NCBI GenBank assembly: GCA_964539805.1
Contig: CAZIKN010000004.1
Coordinates: 1-64,000, forward strand
Direction: 5' to 3'
Source of the DNA: M3007 sp964539805
Lineage (GTDB): Bacteria; Bacteroidota; Bacteroidia; Chitinophagales; Saprospiraceae
DNA length: 64,000 nt
Shown: piece after piece, positions 31,587 to 41,062 of the stretch
How positions within the stretch are numbered: position 1 is the first letter of the stretch
Layout: each line of letters begins with the position of its first letter
Notes under the pieces: generated by a model
Databases searched by the model: none
What the model saw: only the letters and a program-made list of their open reading frames with translations
Told to the model about the DNA's origin: nothing
Program-made: the position numbers and the translations under genes

Positions 31587-33087
31587 TATGTTTCACCTTG
31601 AGCAGCTTTCACCCTTATACGAGGCGGTACAGCGCAGCGGTATTTTCCCGGATTCCAAATATTTTCCCGATTGCATCCTGCGCGCCGCGCCCGAGGAGAT
31701 AGTGGCGGCGTATGAGCAGGAACGCGGCAGACCAGGCTTTGACCTGAAAACCTTCGTGGAAACCTGGTTTGAGGCACCACCGGAACCGGAAACAGGGTAT
31801 GCATCGGGCAATAAATCCATTGATCAACACCTTGATAATCTGTGGGATACGCTGCGGCGCGAAGCGGATGCCGATACTGGGATGTCCACGCTGATACCCT
31901 TGCCGCATCCGTATATTGTGCCGGGGGGGCGTTTTCGCGAGGTGTATTATTGGGATAGTTATTTCACGCTTTTGGGGCTAAAAGCGGCAGGAAAACACGA
32001 TTTGATGCGGCATATAGCGGACAATTTCGCGTACCTGATTGACACATTTGGCCATATCCCCAACGGAAACCGCAGTTATTACCTGAGCCGCTCACAGCCG
32101 CCTTTTTTTGCCCTTATTGTACAGCTGCTCAGTGAAGTGGACGGCGAAGAAGTACCCATGCGCTACCGCGTCCAGTTGGAAAAGGAGTACGCTTTTTGGA
32201 TGGCCGGCGAAAACGAACTGACGGCGGAAAACAGCCAGCATCGGCGTGTGGTGCTGCTCCCGGATGGATCCGTGCTCAATCGCTACTGGGATGATTTGGA
32301 CAGCCCGCGCCCGGAGGCTTTTGTGGAGGATGAACACCTGGCAGCACAATCGGGCCGCGTCCCGGAAAGCGTTTATCGCCATATTCGTGCGGCGGCGGAG
32401 TCGGGCTGGGACTTCAGCAGCCGCTGGTTTGCCGATGGGCAGGATATGGCAAGTATCCACACCACCGAGCTCTTGCCCATTGACCTCAATTGCCTTTTGT
32501 ATTTTTTGGAAAAAACCCTGCTCAACCTCTATCGCCGCCTGCCGGACCGCGTGCCAGCGGATGTGATGAAAGAAAAAGCACGTCGCCGCAAACATGCCAT
32601 TCAGCAGTATGCCTGGGATGAGTCAGCAGGTTTTTATTTTGATTATGATTTCATTCAGGCCAAGGTCTCGGATCATTGGACTTTGGCTGCCGTGTATCCT
32701 TTGTTTTTTCAGATCGCTACGGAGGCGCAAGCCGCCCGTGTTGCAGCACATTTGGAGGCAAAGTTTGAACAGGATGGCGGCTTAGTCACAACTTTGGCCC
32801 AAACAGGCCAGCAATGGGATGCGCCAAATGGCTGGGCGCCCCTGCAATGGATGGCCTGGAAAGGGCTACAAAACTATGGCTATCATGAGCTGGCGGATCG
32901 CCTGCGCACGAGCTGGCGATCCCTGAACGAAAAAACCTACGCCGAAACGGGGAAAATGATGGAAAAATACAACGTGATGGACACCAAGTTAAAAGCGGGC
33001 GGCGGCGAATATCCCAATCAGGATGGTTTCGGCTGGACGAACGGGGTGTATGGAGCACTCGCCGGACCTGGCACCAGCATTTCTTAA
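31579..33087 (+). CDS. Trehalase (GH37), cytoplasmic
   Basis: 502 residues, no signal peptide. GH37 signature 1 PGGRFREVYYWDSYF near 114-128 and signature 2 QWDAPNGWAPLQW near 412-424; the catalytic Asp lies in a segment around SGWDFSSRW and Glu in GGGEYPNQDGFGWTNG. It hydrolyses alpha,alpha-trehalose to two glucose. Start overlaps the transporter gene, so the pair is translationally coupled: import followed by cytosolic cleavage. Its 3' end overlaps the convergent WecA-like gene by 4 bp. Confidence 0.92.
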   Translation: MTNMFHLEQLSPLYEAVQRSGIFPDSKYFPDCILRAAPEEIVAAYEQERGRPGFDLKTFVETWFEAPPEPETGYASGNKSIDQHLDNLWDTLRREADADTGMSTLIPLPHPYIVPGGRFREVYYWDSYFTLLGLKAAGKHDLMRHIADNFAYLIDTFGHIPNGNRSYYLSRSQPPFFALIVQLLSEVDGEEVPMRYRVQLEKEYAFWMAGENELTAENSQHRRVVLLPDGSVLNRYWDDLDSPRPEAFVEDEHLAAQSGRVPESVYRHIRAAAESGWDFSSRWFADGQDMASIHTTELLPIDLNCLLYFLEKTLLNLYRRLPDRVPADVMKEKARRRKHAIQQYAWDESAGFYFDYDFIQAKVSDHWTLAAVYPLFFQIATEAQAARVAAHLEAKFEQDGGLVTTLAQTGQQWDAPNGWAPLQWMAWKGLQNYGYHELADRLRTSWRSLNEKTYAETGKMMEKYNVMDTKLKAGGGEYPNQDGFGWTNGVYGALAGPGTSIS

Positions 33088-34163
33088 AAACGCTCCATCC
33101 TTTTGATCCTGTTTTTCCAATTATTTATGTTGTCGTTGAACTGCAAGGCTGATGTAATAACAAAAAATAGCAGGAGCATGGCTACAATAGCGAGCGTCAG
33201 CCCTTTTGCCTGAAAAAAGATATAACCTATAGACATAACACTTGTTATCAGGCCAACTATGGACAGGCTGGCCGCTTTGTGCTTTAGCCCCAGCGATAAA
33301 ACAAGATGATGCAGGTGGGTTTTGTCCGCATTGAAAGGACTTTTTCCTGATTTCACCCGTCGCCTGAACACCCGCAACGCATCAAATACCGGAACGAGCA
33401 GTACAGCCACCACGCCAAGGACTGTCAGGGAAGCATGACCGGTATCTGTTGCGGTTTGGGCCAACCATATCCCGGCCACCACCAGTACAAAGCCGAGTGT
33501 CAGGGAGCCGGCATCACCCATAAATATTTTTTGGCTTTTGCTCAGGTTGAAACGCAAAAAGGCAATCAAGGCTCCTGTGATGGTCAGGAAAACCAGGGTC
33601 AGGCCATGTTGATGGTTGAGCCAGGCCAATAAGGAAAACACGATAAAGCCCGCAATGGCCAATCCGGCGGCAAGCCCGTCAATGCCGTCCATCAGGTTGA
33701 AGGCATTCACGGCGCCAGCGATCACCACAAGGGTAAGGGCGTATTGTACCGTGGGTTCCAGCGTATAAATACCCCAAAAACCATGCAGCGACTCAATTTT
33801 TATACCCTGCTGAAATACAAAGTGCGCCAATATCAATTGAATGGCCAATTTCAGGCTGGCCTTTAGGTCAAAACGGTCATCCAGCACCCCCATCAGCAAC
33901 AAGATGGCAGCAGCGATACAGGTATTTTTAAAAGCGAAAATGTCCGCTTCAAAAGGCAGTGCCAGGGCAATTGTAAGGGAACTTGCCGCAAATACAACCA
34001 AGCCGCCAACCAATGGAATCGGCTTGGTGTGTATTTTGCGGTGATTGGGTCGGTCAACCAAACCAATCTTAATGGCCACGCTCCGAAAAAACGGGATGAG
34101 TAGCAGCGCCAGTAGAAAAGAAAAAACAGGACTGATGAAATATAGTACTTTCATAGAGATCAA
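33084..34163 (-). CDS. WecA/TagO-like undecaprenyl-phosphate sugar phosphotransferase
   Basis: 359 residues, about ten membrane helices. MraY/WecA motifs: GGLVVF near the second helix, LLMGVLDDRFDLKASLK (cytosolic Asp pair), NAFNLMDGIDGLAAG and FMGDAGSLTLGF, then HLHHL. It should transfer a HexNAc-phosphate to undecaprenyl phosphate, starting the repeat unit of the exopolysaccharide. Start ATG overlaps the upstream gene stop (ATGA). Last gene of the locus. Confidence 0.9.
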   Translation of the reverse strand: MISMKVLYFISPVFSFLLALLLIPFFRSVAIKIGLVDRPNHRKIHTKPIPLVGGLVVFAASSLTIALALPFEADIFAFKNTCIAAAILLLMGVLDDRFDLKASLKLAIQLILAHFVFQQGIKIESLHGFWGIYTLEPTVQYALTLVVIAGAVNAFNLMDGIDGLAAGLAIAGFIVFSLLAWLNHQHGLTLVFLTITGALIAFLRFNLSKSQKIFMGDAGSLTLGFVLVVAGIWLAQTATDTGHASLTVLGVVAVLLVPVFDALRVFRRRVKSGKSPFNADKTHLHHLVLSLGLKHKAASLSIVGLITSVMSIGYIFFQAKGLTLAIVAMLLLFFVITSALQFNDNINNWKNRIKRMERF

Positions 34164-35374
34164 AGGCTGTGGTTTGTTTTTAAGTGAGCGTGTCCTGTTG
34201 CAAGCAGTTGGTGATAGGGTAATTTTTGTGTCAATGCTGCGGTGCCCATTTTGGGGGAGGCCTGCAGGGCTTCCGCGATAAGCAGTTCGTATTGGGCGGC
34301 AATGTGCGGCCAGGTATATCGCCGCCGGGCGATTTTTTCCATCTCCTGGCCCATTGCTTTTAACTTCACTGTGTACAGGTTGTTGATCTCTTTGACCAAA
34401 CCATCCAGGTCGTTGAAATACATAGCCTTATGCTCTGTGGTGACCTTGTTGTAGGAGACCCCGTTGGCCAAAATGGGCAATCCGAGGTACATGGCCTCCA
34501 CTAAGGAAGGGTTGGTGCCGCCAGCAGAGTGCCCGTGCACATACAGCGAGGCATTGCTGCGCAACATGTCCAATTGTTGCTGATCGTATATGGGATCCAG
34601 AATGTGGATGTTGGAAAGGCCCTCATATTTGGCCTTTAATGCCCGGCCATATTCGCTTTTGTCCCAATTGCCCACCATCACCAAAGGCATTTTACCCGTG
34701 ATAACAAAGGCTTCCAAAATGAGCTGTACATTGTTTTCCGGCTCTATACGGCATACTTTGAAGGCATAGGGGCTATTGAGAAAAGGATATTTTTCTGCTG
34801 CTTCTTTTGTGACGGGTACTTTGAGCGTATGGTCGGCACCATATTCAATGATCCGGCTCAAGGTGCCGTACCGTGCAGCTGTGTAGTCCTGGATGGCTTC
34901 ATTGTCCGAAATATCTATGTGTGAATATTTTACCGCGAGGCTTTCGGCCCAAAAGAGGTACCACTTGGCAAGCCAGTTCCACTTATCCCTTTTCCATTCG
35001 ATGCCATCTATGGAGATGATGATTTTTTTGTTGGTAAACCAGCGCACAAAAGGCAAAATCCAGGCCCCTGCCACGCCGAGGATCAAAAGCACGTCGGCGT
35101 AAAACAGGGCGTGCAAAATGGATAAGGTATCGTAAGGGATGCTTTGTATGCCGTTGGCATCCAAGGGGAGGTAGCTCAGTCTGGCGCCTTTGTACGTGGA
35201 TTTTCGCGCTGATGCGGGATATTTTTTTGCAGAACAATACACCGTGATGTCGTGCTTTTGACCTAAGTCTTCAATGAGGTGTTCGGCCAGGGTTTCAAAG
35301 CCACCGTAGTTGGCAGGCACGCCAACGGTGCCGATAATGGCGATCCTTTTTTGGGGTATTTGCTTTTTATTCAT
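34160..35374 (-). CDS. DUF1972/GT4 glycosyltransferase (rhamnosyltransferase-like)
   Basis: 404 residues from MNKKQIPQKRIAIIGT; ten more codons upstream are open but would overlap the promoter region. The N-terminal DUF1972 domain (GTVGVPANYGGFETLAEHL, IDGIEWKRDKW) is followed by a GT4 donor domain (HGHSAGGTNPSLVEAMYLGLP). DUF1972 enzymes often transfer rhamnose; acceptor unknown. Coupled to the WecA-like gene by a 4-bp overlap. A sigma-54-type element and palindrome lie just upstream. Confidence 0.85.
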   Translation of the reverse strand: MNKKQIPQKRIAIIGTVGVPANYGGFETLAEHLIEDLGQKHDITVYCSAKKYPASARKSTYKGARLSYLPLDANGIQSIPYDTLSILHALFYADVLLILGVAGAWILPFVRWFTNKKIIISIDGIEWKRDKWNWLAKWYLFWAESLAVKYSHIDISDNEAIQDYTAARYGTLSRIIEYGADHTLKVPVTKEAAEKYPFLNSPYAFKVCRIEPENNVQLILEAFVITGKMPLVMVGNWDKSEYGRALKAKYEGLSNIHILDPIYDQQQLDMLRSNASLYVHGHSAGGTNPSLVEAMYLGLPILANGVSYNKVTTEHKAMYFNDLDGLVKEINNLYTVKLKAMGQEMEKIARRRYTWPHIAAQYELLIAEALQASPKMGTAALTQKLPYHQLLATGHAHLKTNHSL

Positions 35375-35400
35375 CTCCTTTATTTTTTGGGCTAAAATAT

Positions 35401-35484
35401 CCAAGGTAATGCCATTTTTATAAAATATTGAAAATCAATAATTTGACATCGTATTATTAAGTACGTATTTTCCATTTATTGGAA
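35401..35484 (-). promoter_or_regulatory. Palindrome TTCCA-N5-TGGAA and -24/-12-like element (internal)
   Basis: Palindrome at 35470-35484 (TTCCATTTATTGGAA), in the last codons of the upstream gene. The -24 GG (35412-35413) in ATGGCATTACCTTGGAT is 64 bp downstream of its centre; -12 reads GA instead of GC. Leader to ATG 35374 would be about 15 nt. Confidence 0.4.
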
Positions 35485-36590
35485 AATGTGTGTTTTTTGG
35501 AGCCGGTGCTTTGCCCCAGCACCATACCAGTTTTTTCCCTGAAGGTCTTCTCCCGAAACAGTTCGAGTCGTTGTGTTGCAGCACGGGAAGCGTTTCTATA
35601 AAAATCAGGGTCACCCATCAGGCTACGCAAACACCGATTGAGCGACTCGCGCTCGCGCGAGTCCACACGGAAGCCACTTACACCCGCTTCGATCACTTCC
35701 AAAATGCCACCAACTGGCGGCACAATGGCGGGCAACCCGTAGGCCATACCCTCTACGATGGTCAGCCCGAAGGTTTCGATCCAGCCGTCGGGCCGTGAAA
35801 GATTGAGTACCACGTCAGCCCATTGGTAGAAGGGGTGAAGGTTTTTTTGAACGGGAAAAAGGGCGAGGTTGGAAGGGATTTTGCTGCCAGCAAAAAAAGC
35901 CTCTATATCTGTTGCTGTGGCGTTCAACACCAAACGGAAAGGGTAAGCGGGATTGTCGTGGGCCAATTGCAAAAATTCAAACACGCCTTTGTAGGCTTTT
36001 AGGGAGCAGACCATCAGCACGTTGGCGGGGTTTGCCGTTTTTTCCAAAGGTGTCGCCAGTGTCAAAAAATCATCATCTATCGCATTGTAAATCAGGTGGT
36101 TGGGTATGCTAATGATGCCATGTGCGTTTTGCACATATTCCGATACGTTGATGATATCACTGGCTGTGCAGCGTACGGTTTGGAACAAAAACCATTTTAA
36201 CAATGCCGGATTGACCGTGCTTTCGTGTATGTGGTAAATGACGCGGCAGCCTTTTAGTTTGCCCAAGCAGGCAGCACCAAAGGGTAAAACGGTGTTGACA
36301 TACACGATATCGCCTTTTTTTAGTCGCCCAAACATCCTGATGAAGAGGATAAATTGGCTAAGCGTGTAGTACAGCAGGCGGAGCCAGGGATTGGCCTGAA
36401 AGCGGTACCAGCCATTGTGGTAATATACCCCTTCTATGTTGGACAAAAAACCGTCCGTGTGCAAGCTGGTATATAAGTGTACTTCGCGCTTTTCCCGAAT
36501 CCATCCCTGGATGAGTTGGCGCAGTACCTTGGGGCTTCCACTGCGGTCGTTCAACAGATGGAAGGCGAATATTCTATTGTCTTTTTTCAT
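35457..36590 (-). CDS. GT4-family glycosyltransferase
   Basis: 377 residues. GT-B fold: N-terminal LLNDRSGSPKVLRQLIQGW, linker, then ANVLMVCSLKAYKGVFEFLQL and the GT4 motif IETFGLTIVEGMAYGLPAIVP with EVIEAGVSGF. Adds a sugar to the lipid-linked repeat unit on the cytosolic side; specificity unknown. Overlaps the next upstream gene by 4 bp. Its C-terminal codons contain the palindrome at 35470. Confidence 0.88.
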   Translation of the reverse strand: MKKDNRIFAFHLLNDRSGSPKVLRQLIQGWIREKREVHLYTSLHTDGFLSNIEGVYYHNGWYRFQANPWLRLLYYTLSQFILFIRMFGRLKKGDIVYVNTVLPFGAACLGKLKGCRVIYHIHESTVNPALLKWFLFQTVRCTASDIINVSEYVQNAHGIISIPNHLIYNAIDDDFLTLATPLEKTANPANVLMVCSLKAYKGVFEFLQLAHDNPAYPFRLVLNATATDIEAFFAGSKIPSNLALFPVQKNLHPFYQWADVVLNLSRPDGWIETFGLTIVEGMAYGLPAIVPPVGGILEVIEAGVSGFRVDSRERESLNRCLRSLMGDPDFYRNASRAATQRLELFREKTFREKTGMVLGQSTGSKKHTFSNKWKIRT

Positions 36591-37807
36591 AATTGGGCAT
36601 AGATTTCCTGAAACTGTTCGCCGCGCCGATCCCAGTGAAAAGCGGTTTCAAAGTGCTGCCGGGCAGCGAGGCTCATCTGTTGCCTTTTTTCCGGCGATTT
36701 GTACAGGTCGCCTATGGCCATTGCCAAACCTGCAACGGTGGCCTGATATTCGCCTTGAGGGATCGCATAGCCACATGCCGAGTGTATAAACTGACCGGGG
36801 CCTTCATTGTCCAAACAAATGACGGGCAGGCCAAAGGACAGGGCTTCTGCGACCACCATGCCCGCCCCTTCATGGGAGGGGAAAAGGAAGGCGGAGGCTG
36901 TTTTGAATTGTTCCATCAATTCGGAGCGCTCTATCCAGGCGATGAATTTTACCTTGTGCGCCACTTTGAGGTCGCGTGCCAAAGATGCCAAAAAATTGGC
37001 CTCGGGGCCGCTGCCCACCACGCTCAGTTCGCATTTTTCCTGCTCTTTTTCCGACAAACTATGGTAAAATGCAGCAAATGAGCGGATGGTAAGGTCAAAA
37101 CCTTTTAGGGGCACCAAACGCCCGGCGGAAATCAGGCGGAATTGGTCCGGCGTTTTTTCAGCACCACGCCACCCAAAGTCCTGCGTGGCCACAGAAGGGA
37201 TAATGGAATATCGCCCCCTTATGCCGAGAACTGCCGGCACTGCGCTGTTCATGCAAATAATGTGATCGGCTTTGGCTGCGGTTTTGCGGAGCGAGGGGGA
37301 ATATCTCCAAAAAAACTGCTTCACCAACCCCGTGAGGCGATCTTTTACCCGGTACAATTTGCTGTAAGGCTTCAAATAGGCCGAAGGGATCAAAGGATGA
37401 TGCCCCACGGGGCCCCAAACGAAGGGCTTGCCCAACTTCCGGAGGTAGGAGGGTGTCCAGTCGTTGTGGAAATTGAGGTTGTGCACGATGTCAAAATGCA
37501 AGGCCTGTTTTTGGATAAACGAAACCACGCCCCGCTGCCACATCAGGTAATAAAGCATGGCCCCACGACCTCCTTTTTTCCAAAAACGCACCCAATAGGG
37601 CAGGTCAAAATAGAGAAAGCGAACATTCTGGTACAAAGGGTCGGGGTTTTCCGACATGTATTTTTCGATGTGCGGGCGGTTGTTTTCCCTTGTGATGGCG
37701 ATGACCTGGTTGAATCGTGCGATTTGCAGCACAAAATTCCAGCCCATGCCGTCCTCGGAGCCTTTGTACGGGTTGACGGCGTAAGCCGTGGCCAATATGG
37801 TTTTCAT
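36587..37807 (-). CDS. GT4-family glycosyltransferase
   Basis: 406 residues from MKTILATAYAVNPYKGSE; the open frame continues to 37954 but that stretch lies inside the acyltransferase gene and is Arg-rich nonsense. Donor-site motif SHEGAGMVVAEALSFGLPVICLD and RLVPLKGFDLTIRSFA identify GT4. N-terminal YKGSEDGMGWNFV is typical of WcaC/WcaL-like enzymes. Overlaps both neighbours by 4 bp. Confidence 0.9.
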   Translation of the reverse strand: MKTILATAYAVNPYKGSEDGMGWNFVLQIARFNQVIAITRENNRPHIEKYMSENPDPLYQNVRFLYFDLPYWVRFWKKGGRGAMLYYLMWQRGVVSFIQKQALHFDIVHNLNFHNDWTPSYLRKLGKPFVWGPVGHHPLIPSAYLKPYSKLYRVKDRLTGLVKQFFWRYSPSLRKTAAKADHIICMNSAVPAVLGIRGRYSIIPSVATQDFGWRGAEKTPDQFRLISAGRLVPLKGFDLTIRSFAAFYHSLSEKEQEKCELSVVGSGPEANFLASLARDLKVAHKVKFIAWIERSELMEQFKTASAFLFPSHEGAGMVVAEALSFGLPVICLDNEGPGQFIHSACGYAIPQGEYQATVAGLAMAIGDLYKSPEKRQQMSLAARQHFETAFHWDRRGEQFQEIYAQL

Positions 37808-38493
37808 GTTCTTGATTTTAATGTTTTGGCGGGCACGCCGCCGATGATGGAATGGGGTGGGAAGGATTGGGTCACAACGGCTCCGGCCGCGATGATGCAG
37901 CCCTCGCCAATTTCTACCCCGTCCAAGATGCTTACTTTGCTGCCGATCCAGCAATTGTTGCCGATTTTTATCCCTTTCCTGCGTACACCCTGCAAGCGGA
38001 TGGCCAGGCCGGGATCATCGTAACAGTGGTTTTCCGGGTGGCAACTGAAATATTGGCCAATGATGCACTCATCGCCGATCTCCAAGCCGCCTGCGCCGCC
38101 GAGATAGGCAAATTCACCAATGCCCACATTGTGGCCGATTTTGATGTATTCGCCGAGGTGGTGAAGGGAGGTGGAAACAATCACCCGGCTGAAAGCGCCG
38201 ATGCCTACGTTATTGCCGATGAATACGCCTTTTTTGCCCAAGGCACTGATATGCACGTCATGTCCCAGTTTGACGAAGCGCCCCAAATGGATGGCGGGTG
38301 TATTGAAAAAACTGACCCTTTTACCCAAAATGGCCATTCGCGGGTTTTTCAGGTAAAATAACAACTTGAAGCCGCGCAACAAACCCATGCCTTGAGTGGC
38401 CACGAAGGCAAGCAAGGCCCAATTGCTCAAGGCCGGATCAAACGCAAAATGCGGGTTGCGCAGGCGGATTATTTTTGCTATCCAATGTTTCAT
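37804..38493 (-). CDS. Hexapeptide-repeat acyltransferase (WcaF-like)
   Basis: 229 residues. C-terminal left-handed beta helix made of hexapeptides (IGNNVGIGAFSRVIVS, IKIGHNVGIGEFAYLGG, IGNNCWIGSKVSILDGVEIG, IGGVPAKTLK); a conserved His pair near SCHPENHCYDD. Likely O-acetylates a sugar of the exopolysaccharide using acetyl-CoA. Starts one base after the stop of the three-domain protein, overlaps the next GT by 4 bp. Confidence 0.9.
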   Translation of the reverse strand: MKHWIAKIIRLRNPHFAFDPALSNWALLAFVATQGMGLLRGFKLLFYLKNPRMAILGKRVSFFNTPAIHLGRFVKLGHDVHISALGKKGVFIGNNVGIGAFSRVIVSTSLHHLGEYIKIGHNVGIGEFAYLGGAGGLEIGDECIIGQYFSCHPENHCYDDPGLAIRLQGVRRKGIKIGNNCWIGSKVSILDGVEIGEGCIIAAGAVVTQSFPPHSIIGGVPAKTLKSRT

Positions 38494-38494
38494 G

Positions 38495-40825
38495 TCAGAT
38501 CAGGCGGGCTTGGGTTTGAGTAGTGATAAAATGCAGGGTATCATTGAGTTGCAGGTTTTCAATGGGAAAGTACCGTCCGTGGTTTTGGGCTTCCAGTTCC
38601 TTAAAAAGCTGCAAATAATCCCGGGTCAATTGCCCGATGGCTTTGGTGTCCAATTCTTTTTTTCTGCTCAGGATGGTCTCTGCATCCGCATACAGGAAAA
38701 AATTCAGCTTGGGTTGGAGCAGCAGTTGGTAACCCGCTTTGGTCAGCCATTTGGGCAGGCGGATATTGCTCCGCAGCGGATCATTGATAAAATCAAAATA
38801 ATAGCGGTCATACAACACGATATGGCCAAGCATCACATAGCGGGCATACACATAAAATTGGCCCAAAAGATAGTCGCTGTAGTAATAGGCAAAGCGAAGG
38901 AGTGAACTGATATGGCTTTTGTTGCGGCCTTGCCGGGGTAGGGTAGTGGCTGCTTTTTGTTCTGCTTTTGTTTTCCCGTGCGCAAAAGCGCTCAAAATGG
39001 GCAACAGGGATGGGCGGTGACGAAGGACAACGACCCTTTTGCGCCATTTTTTCTCCAATTCCTTTTTGGTATGCTCGATGATGGTGGATTTGCCTGCGCC
39101 ATCCACACCGCTGAACGTGATCACGATGCCGCGCTGCTGGAAAGGCTTTTTTACAACATCCAAACAATACTTGACTATGTTGACAAGGCCCGAAATGCCC
39201 CTGTTTTCCGGCAGTTGAGCGATTTGTTTTTTCAAGGTTGCGGCATCCATGTTGTTTTGCTTTGGGTGTTCAAAACAGGGTTGATAATGGAGGGGTATCC
39301 CTCTGTTGTTCAAGCCATAAAAACACTTCAGGTAGCTTTGTGTGTGGGCCGTATTCAAGGTTTTGATGCCAAATTTGTTCCTGACTGCGTGCTCAATGGC
39401 CTCTGAAACCTTCATAAATTCAAGGGCTTTGCGCCGCAGTTGCCAGACCAAATCCAGGGCCAGCAGGCTGCCGTCGCGCAGCATGACCGTCAGGGCCATC
39501 ATATTGGACTGCCGCTGTACGCTGACTTTTTGCACTAAACTATGGTGTTGCAGGTAGGCAAGCAGGGCCAACGCGGCATTTTTTTGCAACAACAGGTCAA
39601 TATCTGCATATTCGCTCAGGTTTTTGGGGTGCGTATCCGGGAATTTGACGGCGGCATAGGGGCTATTGTGCAGAAAGTCAAACACATCACCGATCAGCCA
39701 TTTCCTGGGCGTTTCATCCTGTGCAAGCATATCACTGAGGGCATCGTTCCAGGTGTTGAGCAGCCATGAAATTTGGGTGTGCCATTTTTCCTGTTCGCTG
39801 TAAATTCGCCAGTAATAAGCGGTATTGACCAACAGATAAGCCTTGAGGCAGCGGTCAAAAAGAGCATTGGGAAAGCCCGTTTCCTTGCACAACAAGTCAA
39901 ATGCTGCGTGCAGTTTGGGTTTCAGGGCTTTCCAGGGCAGTCGCTCTGCCAGAATGCCCTGTTGCAACACAAAATGGAAGGCATCAAACCCAAAGGGCAT
40001 TTGTGGGCGGGCCAGTTCAAAGTCGTAAAGATGTATTTTGTTGTCCCCAACGAAGCAGTTCCAGGGGGTAAAGTCACCATGCGCCCAGGTGCTGAACATT
40101 GGCTCGTTTTGTAAGGAAAGTGCCAGAAAACTCAATTTTTCTTTTAATAACGGGGGCAATTTATGTTTTGAGATGCCCTGATCTGCGGCTAAGTTTTCTA
40201 CGCTGTCCTGAAAGATTTTTGTTGTACCAAAATTTCCTTTGGTCATCACTTGACGGGCATATAAACTTTTCAGCGCTCGGGCATGGAGGGCAGTAAAGAC
40301 ATTGCAGCGTGCCGTTTTGTGACCAATATCTGTAAGGGCCAACAATCCATTGGCAATTGGCGTGGCTTGCGGCAACTCAACGTTGGGCATCGGGGGCAGT
40401 TGGAGCAAGGCCGTTTGCTCTAATGCTATCAGGCGGGTGGAGTTTTCATTCAGGGCTACTTTGATAAACTGATTTTGAGCAAAGATCACCCATTTGCGGT
40501 TAGGCCCTTCTGTGCCAGTAAACAAGGCAAAGTTATCTTTTATGTAGGGGTACAGCACATGTGATGCGTCGGCATCAGCCCATATTCCGGATTTTCCAAG
40601 AAACCAGTGCTGGCATTTCAGGCGAAAAACCAGGGTGATGGCCATGGCGAATACCTTGGCGCGCAAACCAGTCAGGGCATAAAATCGGAGGAAATCAGGA
40701 GCCGGATTTTCAGCATTCCAGATCCAGCGCGGACTTCCGTCAGGGTTATGGATCACGTATAGTTTTTTGCTCCCGTTTTGCTGGCGGGTCGGGGTCAATC
40801 CGATGACTTGCAGGTATTTGTACAT
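38495..40825 (-). CDS. Three-part kinase/nucleotidyltransferase-like/TMP-kinase-like protein
   Basis: 776 residues from MYKYLQVIGLTPTR (ATG at 40861 is possible but overlaps the -24 element). Part 1 (about 190-360) resembles aminoglycoside phosphotransferase-type kinases: WAHGDFTPWNCFV and LYDFELARP hold the catalytic and metal Asp. Part 2 (about 400-520) has KFPDTHPKNLSEYADIDLLL, nucleotidyltransferase-like. Part 3 (about 580-776) is a thymidylate-kinase-like P-loop: FSGVDGAGKSTIIEH, later YDRYYFDFINDP. All three act on phosphate transfer; the substrate is unknown. First gene of the second exopolysaccharide transcription unit. Confidence 0.78.
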   Translation of the reverse strand: MYKYLQVIGLTPTRQQNGSKKLYVIHNPDGSPRWIWNAENPAPDFLRFYALTGLRAKVFAMAITLVFRLKCQHWFLGKSGIWADADASHVLYPYIKDNFALFTGTEGPNRKWVIFAQNQFIKVALNENSTRLIALEQTALLQLPPMPNVELPQATPIANGLLALTDIGHKTARCNVFTALHARALKSLYARQVMTKGNFGTTKIFQDSVENLAADQGISKHKLPPLLKEKLSFLALSLQNEPMFSTWAHGDFTPWNCFVGDNKIHLYDFELARPQMPFGFDAFHFVLQQGILAERLPWKALKPKLHAAFDLLCKETGFPNALFDRCLKAYLLVNTAYYWRIYSEQEKWHTQISWLLNTWNDALSDMLAQDETPRKWLIGDVFDFLHNSPYAAVKFPDTHPKNLSEYADIDLLLQKNAALALLAYLQHHSLVQKVSVQRQSNMMALTVMLRDGSLLALDLVWQLRRKALEFMKVSEAIEHAVRNKFGIKTLNTAHTQSYLKCFYGLNNRGIPLHYQPCFEHPKQNNMDAATLKKQIAQLPENRGISGLVNIVKYCLDVVKKPFQQRGIVITFSGVDGAGKSTIIEHTKKELEKKWRKRVVVLRHRPSLLPILSAFAHGKTKAEQKAATTLPRQGRNKSHISSLLRFAYYYSDYLLGQFYVYARYVMLGHIVLYDRYYFDFINDPLRSNIRLPKWLTKAGYQLLLQPKLNFFLYADAETILSRKKELDTKAIGQLTRDYLQLFKELEAQNHGRYFPIENLQLNDTLHFITTQTQARLI

Positions 40826-40841
40826 GGGCAATATTCGTTTT

Positions 40842-40935
40842 GGGAATATGTGCCAAATCAATGCCTTTTTTGCAAGTGTTTGATTTTCAAAATGATAAAA
40901 TAAATATTGTTTATACTTTTTTCCAAATATTGGAA
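40842..40935 (-). promoter_or_regulatory. Palindrome TTCCA-N5-TGGAA and -24-like element
   Basis: Palindrome TTCCAAATATTGGAA at 40921-40935. A -24 element TTTGGCACA has its GG at 40853-40854, 74 bp from the palindrome centre; the -12 GC is absent (CC at that place), so promoter strength is doubtful. It precedes the three-domain gene. Confidence 0.4.
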
Positions 40936-41004
40936 ATTTATTTAAAAATGGAGTATTTTCTAATGTGTGGAATAAGGAGGAGGTCCAGAACTGCGCACGG
41001 CTTC

Positions 41005-41026
41005 TTAAGTCAGGGTTAAGACTTAA
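41005..41026. other. Inverted repeat before the ATPase-nuclease gene
   Basis: TTAAGTC and GACTTAA, 8-nt loop, 37 bp before the ATG at 41063. A small dyad that could be an operator. TATCTTTA at 41050-41057 is one base off a -7 box. Confidence 0.3.
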
Positions 41027-41062
41027 TTCCCATTGTTACAACACCGTTCTTATCTTTACGGC

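Noticed and set aside
36587..37954. Longer start for the glycosyltransferase at 37954
   Set aside because: The added residues are Arg-rich and lie inside the acyltransferase gene in another frame; MKTILATAY at 37807 is the natural start and overlaps the upstream stop by 4 bp.
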